A stretch of DNA of 27,450 nt from positions 1 to 27,450 of the forward strand of contig JANDJZ010000589.1 of the NCBI GenBank assembly GCA_027943245.1. The letters run 5' to 3'. The notes under the pieces were generated by a model. That model was not told the DNA's origin, searched no databases, and was given only the letters and a program-made list of their open reading frames with translations. This DNA comes from Acanthamoeba sp. SK_2022b (Eukaryota; Discosea; Longamoebia; Acanthamoebidae). The translations under genes and the position numbers were made by a program. Of the stretch, positions 9,884 to 27,450 are shown piece by piece. Each line of letters opens with the position of its first letter. Positions within the stretch are counted from its first letter, which is position 1.

Positions 9884-10202
9884 TGTGTGTGTTGTGTGGT
9901 CGCAACCCAGATAGGAGAATTTGTCACGGTGTTGCCAAGTACTACTCTTTGCTGAGTTGGAGCGAGACGACCAGCCGAGGACAGCGCGTGACCGTCGTGG
10001 TGAAGCCCAAGGTGCGCGGGCAACCTGAGCGGTCCCTCCACCATTGCCAGCAGTGGTTGCCATAACGGGGCGGCGTGTTGACTAAACCGGCGTGGGCGTC
10101 TTCTGGCAGGGCCACCAACGCGGCAGCGACGTACGAGTGCCCGGCGTGATGCTGTCCTGTTACCTTGCCCGCACTCGGCGAACCGACGAGCCGGGCAGGT
10201 GA
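8611..10202 (+). CDS. R3H-like domain protein (7 exons), putative nucleic-acid-binding
   Basis: Exons: 8611-8668, 8710-9041, 9168-9258, 9343-9488, 9569-9725, 9911-10011, 10110-10202; 978 nt, 325 residues, GT-AG throughout and phase-consistent. The N-terminal half has no recognised domain and contains a Pro-rich stretch. Residues 162-209 look helical (SEAWSAFTQLNSSTRQLL) and precede a six-alanine tract. Residues 262-295 read DRRICHGVAKYYSLLSW, then RGQRVTVVVKPK. This has the Arg-x3-His spacing (Arg263, His267), the following helix and the basic strand of R3H domains, which bind single-stranded nucleic acid. The arrangement, a helical region followed by a near-C-terminal R3H, recalls R3H coiled-coil proteins. 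The R3H call rests on pattern only. Exon 2 could hide an intron in its Pro-rich part, but no phase-compatible one is seen. Confidence 0.7.
9608..9626 (+). repeat. Coding GCT triplet run (polyalanine) in the R3H-like gene
   Basis: Six consecutive GCT codons in the exon at 9569-9725 encode an alanine tract. Confidence 0.8.
9796..9897. repeat. (GT)n microsatellite in intron 5 of the R3H-like gene
   Basis: About 100 bp of nearly pure GT, with a few TT or GG interruptions. It ends about 13 nt before the acceptor CAG at 9908-9910. Confidence 0.95.
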
Positions 10203-10315
10203 GCAAACAACAGGCTGAGGCCCTCACGCTGTTTTCAGAAGCTTCTGTTCTTGTAGATAGCCAGTAGCCCCCCCCCCCTCCTCGCAGTCTGTTTCTTCTC
10301 TGCCATGGCCTGATC

Positions 10316-10400
10316 AGGCTTTGTTGTTGTTGTTGTTGTTATTTTCTAAGAAGAGTAAAGTACAGCCAAGCGACGCGATGATCACCTACACCGATTTGGG
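10316..10400. repeat. Repeat unit, copy 1 (diverged), with GTT run
   Basis: It starts AGGCTTTG with a (GTT)n run, then TTTTCTAAGAAGAGTA, then the GCCAAGCGAC motif and GATTTGGGAGG. It is tandem with copy 2, with a period of about 85 bp. It lies just after a palindromic CCTGATCAGG. Confidence 0.75.
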
Positions 10401-10487
10401 AGGCGCTGTTGTTGTTGTTTTCTAAGAAGAGTACTATACAGCCAAGCGACACGATGATGAGCGATTGGGGAGGCGTGGTGATCAGCT
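10401..10487. repeat. Repeat unit, copy 2, left boundary of the HNH-kinase/ATPase pair
   Basis: Same layout as copy 1. Its last 47 bp (10441-10487, from GCCAAGCGACACGATGAT to GTGATCAGCT) match copy 3 at 15422-15468 with a single mismatch. It ends 29 bp beyond the stop of the HNH-kinase gene. Confidence 0.9.
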
Positions 10488-10516
10488 TCCCGGAGTCGGA
10501 GCACACAGGCCTAGGA

Positions 10517-12444
10517 TCATCCATCTCGTTCGACCTGTTGCAGAAGCTTCAGGACGTCCTTGAACGAAGGTCGCTGTTCTGGGCTTTTGACGACACAGCG
10601 ATCGGAGAGCTCCTTGAGGTCACGGTCGAAATTCGAGGGTTGGAAACCGTCCCAATCCATGATCTCGTTGAGTAGCTTCCCGTAGGAGTAGACATCGACC
10701 GACAGGTTGTACTTGCCGCCTCGTACTTCAGGCGGCATGTAGTAGGAGGTTCCGACGTGGGTGTGGTCAGCATTCGGCTCCAAGTACTTGGCCACCCCGA
10801 AATCAGCGATCTTGGCTCTATTTGCCTTGGTGATCTACCACGGGTGAGGGTGAGGCGTGTCTAGCTTTGGCAATCGAAGTTGAAAACTACCCCTACCAGA
10901 ATGTTGTTCGGCTTCAGGTCGCGGTGGGCGATCCCCTTACTGTGCAGGTACGCCATGCCCCTGGCGATGTCCTGCATCACATGGATTGGCGATACCTGGC
11001 TCAGAGCCTTCGACAGGTCGCCGTCGGGCACGTGCTCCATAACCATCCACGGTGTCCCTTTGGTGTCGCGCCAATAGCCGTATATCTCCACCAAGTTCTC
11101 GTGGCGAAGATTCCTGCACATCACCGCTCAGCGAGGCTCTGGTACGTGAGCCCTAACGACAGCGTTAGCGACGGGTGGTACCAGAGTGTGTTGATCTCCT
11201 TGATGAGCTTCTCTTCTTTGTCCCCCTTGGCTTTCTTCACTGCAACTTTCTTGCCTTTCCAAGAACCACTGCGGACCTCGCCTTGCCCGCCACTGCCAAG
11301 CTTCTTGCCCACAGTCACCCCCGTCAATCGACGGGCAATGACTGGCTGCTCGCTGGGCTCTTCTTTTTGGCGCTCTTCTCCACCTGTGGCGTGATAGTTC
11401 AGCAAACAAGAACAACTCTTGTGACGAATGCGCACCGTAGGATCGACATGCGATAGCTTCATCATCGCCTAGGCCCGTGGTGATCACTATATAACCCTTG
11501 CTCTCCCAGCGGCGCTTCTTTGCTTCACGGAGCAGGGCTAGCACGTCTGGGTGCAATTCCTTGCTATTGCAGACCTTGGTGTCGATGGTCAGGTCACTGA
11601 ACCGTTCCAGTGCCTCGACGATGCTGGAGCACAGGTGAAGTGTTCAGGGCTGCGGATGGAACGCGCAATGGTTTGGAGCCAACGCACGTTCTCGCTCCCT
11701 TCCTCACGTTGCATTCCGCGTGGGCGGGGAGCAGGTTCGCCTGGATGTCCATCTTGGGGTCCTGGGAGAAGGGGATGATGTGCTCGATGTGCCAGGCGCC
11801 CGGAAGACCCTTCTGGCGGTGCCTGAGCGTGAGTTTGTCACGACAAAGGTAGCATGTGCCGCCGGTGGAGTTGAAGATCTCGAGCTCTTCACTCGGCGTC
11901 CACCGCCGCCTGGCCGGTGTGCCACCTGGCACCACAGGTTTCTGAGCTCCTTTGCGTCTCTTCTCCGGCGAGGGAGGGGCGGGTGGGGATGCAGGCTGAA
12001 CCGGCTTCACGCCTGGAAAGAGCTCCTTGCGTGGAGGAGGCCTCTCGGGCTCGGACGAGGCCGAGTGCCATTCGTCAGTGATGTCTTTCCAGCACTTGGC
12101 GGGTTTGCTGCTGAACTTCACCATTAGCTTGCGGTAATGAGCTCCACTCATGTTGCCTTTTCTCCCGCTGAGCGCCTGGTAGAGCTTGTTTGGCGAGGCT
12201 GCGGGTGAATGCTGTTAGCTCCGTCCACCAGGTCTATATAGGAAGAGAACCAACAAAACCTACTTGCGATTTGGGAGTCTCTGGTGTGGGCGAAGTGGAC
12301 TTTGGATCCATCAATTACCAGAGTTCCAGCGTGTGTGGTACTATCAAGTTTGAGCTCCCAGGTGCCGCCTTTTTCAAGGTTGTAGTGCTGACGCAGAAAC
12401 GTAACAAGAGAGTGAGGCGAAGCTGCTTGAACTGGTGAGTACAT
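10517..12444 (-). CDS. HNH nuclease - TKL-like protein kinase fusion (6 exons)
   Basis: Exons, 5' to 3' on the minus strand: 12444-12264, 12198-11688, 11623-11436, 11383-11182, 11113-10897, 10834-10517; 1617 nt, 538 residues, GT-AG and phase-consistent. Residues 1-150 are an unassigned N-terminal part with a Pro-rich linker. Residues 176-231 form an HNH domain: CYLC zinc knuckle, WHIEHIIPFSQDP, then NLLPAHAECNVRKG. A linker (about 232-310) leads to a kinase with glycine loop GSGGQGEV, VAVKK lysine, LRHENLV, HRDLKPNNIL, ADFGVAK and GTSYYMPPEV, so all catalytic residues are present; the type is Ser/Thr, TKL-like. The kinase frame has no in-frame ATG before the catalytic domain, and the 64-nt intron 11687-11624 joins it in phase to the HNH exon. 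This argues for one gene. Two overlapping genes with a missed start exon remain possible. The nuclease may cut DNA and the kinase regulate it; that link is inference. Confidence 0.8.
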
Positions 12445-12588
12445 GGCTCCTGTTCCTCTGGCAGTGACAAAAGACGATAAACCTCAGTGTTGCAAGCAAC
12501 AACACCAATTTAAAAAAGCTGGGTTGCCTCCACAAGCCATTGGTTGCAAGGATCGGGAAGGACTATATTTGTGCTCCCATGTAATACG

Positions 12589-14766
12589 TCAGGTTTGCGC
12601 CGTGGTGCCTGCGTTCTTGCGACTGGCGCCTCGGTCTGCGGTGATGCGGCCTCGCACCCGCAGAGGGAACACGTGGATACCGAGCGCGTCCGCGCCGTCG
12701 TCAGCTGCTGGCTGCCCAGTCACGCCCTGCAGGTGCGACCGCGAGGCAAAGGCCAGCGCGTGGCCCGGCAGCAGCGTCGCCAGCTCGAGCGCCGCGTGGT
12801 TGGAGAGCGGGAGCTTCTTGGCGAGGTAGGTGAACCAGTCGCGCGAGTGGAAGCGGTGCAGGACGGCCACGGTGACGAGCTCCAGCAGCTCGGGCGCGAG
12901 GGCCAGCGGGCTCTGGGTGCTCACCGCCAGCCGCATGCCGTCGTGCCGCATCAGCCGCGCCACGGCCACGATCGCCTCGCTGAGCCCATCGCCCGCCACG
13001 CCGTCCATGAACTTGTGGGCCTCGTCCAGCGCCAGCAGCTTGCCGCAGCCCTGCAGGGGCAGAGCCCTGTACTGCTCGGTCAGCACCTGGAAGATGCCGT
13101 TGGCCTCATCGGCGGCCAGCAGCGGGTCGGTCAGGTCGGCGATGGCCAGCGTGCCCGGCAGGCAGCTCGCGTACAGGTCGGCGCCGTCGGCCCGGATGTC
13201 GGCGTTGATGGCGCTCTCGGCCACCAGCGACTCGAGCAGGGCCATGCGCTGCTCGAGCGGGCCGCGCTGCCCGTTGAGCCGGCAGGTCGTCTTGACCTGG
13301 GCCAGGAAGTCGGCGAACGCGGGCACGACGGCGTCGCGCTGGTACCGACGGAGGAGGTCGAGCATAGCCGCCACGTAGAGCTGGTTGTCGCCGTCCTTGA
13401 TGCGCATGATGCGCTTGATGTGGTCGGCCGTGAGCGTGTGCCACCGGAAGAGCAGCGGCTTGACCGTGCAGTAGTCGCCGTAGAAGGCCCGACGCTGGCG
13501 GTAGAACGAGGGCGAGACCAGGACCACCATCTTGTCCCTCGGCAGGCACGGAGCCGCGCCACCCTGTCGGGCGGCCAGCAGGCGCTGGAGTGCAGGGTTG
13601 GGCGAAATGAGACCCGTGGCCTCACACACGGAGGTCACGTTCTGGTCGTAGTGCAGCACCAGCGCGCTCATGGGGGCGTGCAGCCGCACGACGTCGTCCT
13701 CGAGCATGGGCACCAGGCACGACTCAAGCACGCACGCCATCGTGTGGCTCTTGCCGCCGCCCTGGACGCCCACCGTCGCCAGACAGAACGGCTCGTGCGT
13801 GTTCATGTAGATCTCACCGGCGGAGGCGGCAGCGGCGCTGGGGTCTGCCGCGTTCCAGGGCTGGCCGCAGTTGGTCCGCTCGCCGAGCAGGGCGGCCTCG
13901 GCGAAGGCCGACGCGGCGGCCCGGTCGGCCAGGGCGACTCCAGCTTCGAGTGCGCGGGAGCTGCGCCCCTCGAGCAGGAAGCTTCGCATGGGGCCCCGAG
14001 GGACGACCGGTGTTGTGGGCACCACCCCGGTGTTGGCATCCGGACACCCCGGTGAGGCTGGCTTCTGTCTTCTTCGTACTCGTCGCTGGACTCTGGGCGC
14101 CTCGACCTCACCTTGAGAGGCCGTAGCGTCGACAGAGCGCAGTGTAGGCAGCTGGGCACTGGGCATCTCTAGCTCGGGTGCCAGCGGCGTGGGCACCACA
14201 GGGGATGCGAAGGCGACCTTGGGCACCACCCCAACGATCTCGTCTTGCGTGAGCTGGGCGTAAGTGACAATGTCGACGGTCGTGTCCTCGACTATTATCT
14301 CTGGAGATGTGAGCCGCACGGGAGCAGCGGCTGGCGCCGCCATGCCACTAGCGAGAGCCGCGCGTCTAGCCGCTTTGGCGAGCGCCTTCGCCTTCGGAGG
14401 AGCTGCCGTGTCCAGCCCCGTGGGTCCGAACTCCTCACTCGAGGCCCAGAAGCACGGCTGGCTCTTGGCATCGACACCACGCTGTAGGCGCGGGTCCTTC
14501 TCCATATGGGCGAGTACAGCACGTGTGAACTCGCGCTGGGAGACCCCGTCGGGCCGCTTCTTGTCCTTCTTCGTCTGCGCGATTAGTCCGTAGATGATGA
14601 AAGGGCGGCGGGTCTTCGAAAGCATATTGGCTGCACGATCAGTCCACAGCTTCACCGCAGCGGGTAGCCAGTCGGGCTCCGCAGGCACAGCGAGGGTGGT
14701 TAATGGAGAACAAGGGGTCTCGAGCGTCGAGCTAGTGACATGGTGTTCGACAACGCTTGCTTCCAT
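12589..14766 (-). CDS. HerA/FtsK-like P-loop ATPase, intronless
   Basis: One uninterrupted frame of 2178 nt, 725 residues. The first ATG is at 14766; the frame continues open 12 codons upstream without an ATG, and the ATG directly follows a CAG that could be a leader-intron acceptor. The first 300 residues are variable, with Ala/Pro-rich linkers. Walker A is GVQGGGKSH (about 333-341), Walker B LLALDEAH (about 577-584), followed by the STQSP segment and HRFHSRDWFTYLAKKLP, which resembles the sensor and arginine region of HerA/FtsK-type motor ATPases. From memory, close look-alikes are large families of uncharacterised fungal P-loop proteins sharing ADLTDPLLAADEANGIFQ-type motifs. The protein likely moves or remodels DNA or protein; the substrate is unknown. 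Lack of introns contrasts with every complete neighbour and suggests transfer or retroposition. Its stop lies 144 bp before the HNH-kinase start, on the same strand. Confidence 0.9.
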   Translation of the reverse strand: MEASVVEHHVTSSTLETPCSPLTTLAVPAEPDWLPAAVKLWTDRAANMLSKTRRPFIIYGLIAQTKKDKKRPDGVSQREFTRAVLAHMEKDPRLQRGVDAKSQPCFWASSEEFGPTGLDTAAPPKAKALAKAARRAALASGMAAPAAAPVRLTSPEIIVEDTTVDIVTYAQLTQDEIVGVVPKVAFASPVVPTPLAPELEMPSAQLPTLRSVDATASQGEVEAPRVQRRVRRRQKPASPGCPDANTGVVPTTPVVPRGPMRSFLLEGRSSRALEAGVALADRAAASAFAEAALLGERTNCGQPWNAADPSAAAASAGEIYMNTHEPFCLATVGVQGGGKSHTMACVLESCLVPMLEDDVVRLHAPMSALVLHYDQNVTSVCEATGLISPNPALQRLLAARQGGAAPCLPRDKMVVLVSPSFYRQRRAFYGDYCTVKPLLFRWHTLTADHIKRIMRIKDGDNQLYVAAMLDLLRRYQRDAVVPAFADFLAQVKTTCRLNGQRGPLEQRMALLESLVAESAINADIRADGADLYASCLPGTLAIADLTDPLLAADEANGIFQVLTEQYRALPLQGCGKLLALDEAHKFMDGVAGDGLSEAIVAVARLMRHDGMRLAVSTQSPLALAPELLELVTVAVLHRFHSRDWFTYLAKKLPLSNHAALELATLLPGHALAFASRSHLQGVTGQPAADDGADALGIHVFPLRVRGRITADRGASRKNAGTTAQT

Positions 14767-15808
14767 CTGCAATACGTGGGGCAAAGGTGATAGGTACGAC
14801 AAGACCCCGCCTCGTATCTAAACCGGTTGGCCAAACTCCACCCTGTCCTGGACTGCTGTTGGCTTGAGAAAGCGAAGAAAAAAAAAGGGAAATGCGGTTC
14901 CACCGAAAGGAACACAAGGAGAAGTCGGAAGTTTTTGATTGGCTCCTCGATCCTCCCATGGGCCCAGGGGCTCGTCAAACATGACCCATCATAACCACCC
15001 ACCATCATCACCACCACCAATGCAGGACAAAGCTATCATAGTTACAACTATGCAAGCTCTACCTCTCTAAGGCCTGGTGTCAAGCTTGATGGAAGGTAAC
15101 AACAGGAGTAGGTTAGGTCAATAAAGTTCTTAGTTTAAGCTTCATTCTATATTGGTATATTCCAATGAAAGTGTTTACTACAGATCAAAATTAGGGCAGG
15201 CAGCTATGGCCTAGCTCAAGCTGCAATGGATGATGAAGGTAAGGTGAAGAAACTTTGTCAGTTCAAGAGGCTTGTGCCAATGGGGGTGGGAGCAGTTTAA
15301 TTCAATTACTTCTGCCCTTGCCGGGGCACATGGTGGGCATACCAGAACACATTGAGGTGGGGGGTTTCTTCTCTGCTCAGGCGTTGTTATCTTGTAAAAA
15401 GAGCAGTCATAATTAAAAAAGGCCAAGCGACACGATGATCAGCGATTGGGGAGGCGTGGTGATCAGCTACTCAAAAGAGAAAAGGGTTGCCACGAATAGC
15501 ACCAAAATAAGGAGGAGAGAGCTTCAGGGGCCAGCACAGCAGGGCGAGCACGTGGCAGGTCCCAACATGTCTCGGCGGGAAGCTCCGGAGTGGACGCCGG
15601 AATGGGCCCGCCCAATCTCCGCAGGTGTTTATTATGTTTTGTTGCGTTTGTTGCGTTTTGTTGTGCCCTCCCCTCGCTCTGCAGCAGTTGGCGCGCCTTC
15701 GCTGGATCCTGTGTCCACTTCCCTCTCTCCCGCTCTTGTGTCTTTCTGAAGAGGACGCACACAAAGAAGAGGAAAGCAAGAAAATCAAGAAGAAGAAGAA
15801 GATCAGAG
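14767..15808. other. Long intergenic region upstream of acetyl-CoA carboxylase, with repeat copy 3
   Basis: About 1 kb that is richer in A and T than the genes around it. It holds the divergent upstream regions of the ATPase gene (minus) and acetyl-CoA carboxylase (plus), and repeat copy 3. An AATAAA-like signal lies at about 15120-15126, and an inverted GCAGCT...AGCTGC pair near 15200-15225. No open frame looks like a protein. The stretch before the repeat may be a decayed element. The sequence after 15590 is probably carboxylase leader. Confidence 0.5.
15379..15468. repeat. Repeat unit, copy 3, right boundary of the HNH-kinase/ATPase pair
   Basis: It starts AGGCGTTGTT, passes a diverged AAAAAGAGCAG segment, and ends with the 47-bp core at 15422-15468. 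The core matches 10441-10487 at 46 of 47 positions in the same orientation, 4981 bp away. Confidence 0.9.
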
Positions 15809-26313
<10,505 letters not shown>

Positions 26314-26583
26314 AGAGAGAGAGGAAAGCCTCCTCCTCCTTCCTTCCCTCCTCCTTCCCTCCTCCTCATCTTGGTGTTTGGGCCTGGCTCAGTGTTTCCG
26401 GACGGTGCTGGTGAGCGTGATGGCAGCTTTCACCACCCAGGCCATTTCAAGACCACTCAACATTTTATTATTCAATTTATTCGAAAATAAATGACAAAAA
26501 GAAATTGATAAAAACGAAAAAGAAAAAGACCACCACAACAAAAAAGCATAGGGAGCACGCATCAACCACCACATCTATCAGTC
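26314..26583 (+). other. 3' untranslated region of acetyl-CoA carboxylase and short intergenic gap
   Basis: A purine and then CTCCT-rich stretch follows the carboxylase stop. AATAAA at 26486-26491 is the likely poly(A) signal. This leaves under 100 bp before the next proposed start at 26584. Confidence 0.6.
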
Positions 26584-27450
26584 ATGGTACGCTGCCGCTT
26601 CTCCAAAGGGCTCATGTGGGTGGGTGCTGGCCGTGTCGTGCATCGGCCTACTGAGTCGGTCCATGGTGGTGGTGGGGGTTGGGGGGGGGAGTGTAGAGGC
26701 GAGGAGCAAAGCTCTTCAAGCGCAAGAAGAAAAAGGACAAAAAGGGCCTCGGCGGGGCCAGCGGCGAGAGCGCAGACTCTGGCTCCAGCTACAGCGACTA
26801 CACCGACGACGACGCCTCCAACGCGGGCGACTTGGACACTGCCACAGACGGTCTCGCCCCGGCGTGCACACAACACACAACACACATCACCCCCCCCCCC
26901 CAATGCTGACCACCGATGATGATGATGATGATGGCGACTGCAGGGGAGAGCTCCGACCCGGAAGAGCCCGTGGCGTGGAGCGCGCAGCTGGTGGAAAGCG
27001 ACTCAGGTTGGCCGCCCTCCGCAATGCACGCGCGCGCGCGCGCGCACGCCACGCCTGCGTTCACCCGCGCGGGTGTATGGGGCCAGCTCTGATGGTGGCG
27101 TGTGCGCGCGCGCAGAGGGCGAGGAGCCTCCCTCGGGCAAGGGCCCGCCCAGCCAGAACAGAAGCGGGGCCAGGACCCCCTCCCCGCGTGGACGGGTACC
27201 GCTGCCCCCCCCCACGCAACGCAACGCCCTGGCCGCTTTGGAGGCAGGCGCCTGATTCGGCGTCGCTCGTCGCTCGCTCGCGCGTGCAGCCGCAACAGGC
27301 GGCGGAGGATGACGACGACGACGAGGAGGAGGAGGCCAAGGCCTCCCAGCCGGTCACGGACCCGCTGGGCCTGCTGGGCACCCTCTCCCTCCCTCCCGCC
27401 CTCGACCAGAGTGCGCACCTCCTCCTCCTCTTCTCTCTCTCTCTCTCTCT
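26584..27450 (+). CDS. Acidic serine-rich protein of unknown function, 5' part (runs off right edge)
   Basis: Proposed exons: 26584-26586 (ATG only), 26697-26850, 26944-27006, 27116-27195, 27290-27410, then a donor at 27411 and intron sequence to the edge. Exons 2-5 have GT-AG boundaries and matching phases. The first intron, and so the start, is uncertain. The protein begins RRGAKLFKRKKKKDKKG, a basic cluster that could act in nuclear localisation or lipid binding. It continues with acidic, serine-rich sequence (SGSSYSDYTDDDASN, DGESSDPEEPVAW), a run of Asp and Glu, and a more hydrophobic end, TDPLGLLGTLSLPPALDQ. It is probably disordered here. No family is recognised; domains may lie beyond the window. 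It starts within about 100 bp of the carboxylase poly(A) signal. Confidence 0.6.

Larger units (their letters stand above)
10203..10516. other. Convergent intergenic region containing the two repeat copies
   Basis: It lies between the plus-strand R3H-like gene and the minus-strand HNH-kinase gene. Besides the repeats there is a C-rich run at about 10269-10278. I see no gene. Short open frames on both strands cover the repeat and are treated as chance. Confidence 0.6.

Noticed and set aside
8709..9914. A single 401-codon open frame over the R3H-like gene
   Set aside because: It includes at least three introns (C-rich and CT-rich tracts) and loses the R3H-like exons. The spliced model explains the region better.
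11594..12151. HNH protein as a separate 185-residue single-exon gene
   Set aside because: Reading through the 64-nt intron gives a meaningless tail, and the starts of the coding exons on both sides join in phase. The upstream exon 12444-12264 also splices in frame.
12544..14055. A 503-codon plus-strand open frame opposite the ATPase gene
   Set aside because: It is antisense to a protein with clear Walker motifs. Its translation is a low-complexity Arg/Gly/Val/His mixture, as expected from GC-rich codon use on the other strand.
15211..15426. Small minus-strand open frame in the region before the carboxylase
   Set aside because: It overlaps the repeat copy and has no recognisable features or codon bias.

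Overview
The window reads as nuclear DNA of a free-living amoebozoan, most likely Acanthamoeba or a close relative. The reasons are GC-rich coding exons, very dense short spliceosomal introns (about 50-200 nt, many donors of the GTGCGC or GTACGC type), short AT-rich intergenic gaps, an F-box/ankyrin protein and a TKL-type kinase, and a eukaryotic Pol III tRNA gene without an encoded CCA. The genus is inferred from style, not from a database match. All gene models below were built by hand, joining exons only where splice phase and protein similarity agree.

Left part (1-10.2 kb): the 5' end of a proline-rich protein runs off the left edge on the minus strand (<1-538). It is followed by tRNA-Ala(CGC) on the minus strand (1001-1073) and a six-exon aldo/keto reductase on the plus strand (1497-2836). 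The reductase ends tail-to-tail, 58 bp away, with an unrecognised basic protein on the minus strand (2895-4154). Three plus-strand genes come next: an F-box/ankyrin protein with a C-terminal CaaX box (4988-7517), a small ten-cysteine single-pass membrane protein (7606-8230) and a protein with a C-terminal R3H-like domain (8611-10202).

Middle part (10.3-15.5 kb): two minus-strand genes lie head to tail, 144 bp apart. One is a predicted fusion of an HNH nuclease with a TKL-like protein kinase (10517-12444). The other is an intronless HerA/FtsK-like P-loop ATPase (12589-14766). The pair is bracketed by copies of a dispersed direct repeat (10316-10487 and 15379-15468; the 47-bp cores differ at one base). 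This bracketed nuclease-kinase plus ATPase pair is the best candidate here for an undescribed system or mobile unit.

Right part (15.8-27.45 kb): a complete 31-exon acetyl-CoA carboxylase (15809-26313, 2217 residues) carries biotin carboxylase, biotin carrier and carboxyltransferase parts. Five of its 30 introns use GC instead of GT donors. Several introns hold long simple repeats, some mutually complementary, most strikingly the pair flanking the 720-nt exon 29. An acidic, serine-rich protein begins just downstream (about 26584) and runs off the right edge.

The genes form no obvious single pathway. The carboxylase is the housekeeping core; the bracketed HNH-kinase/ATPase pair looks accessory.
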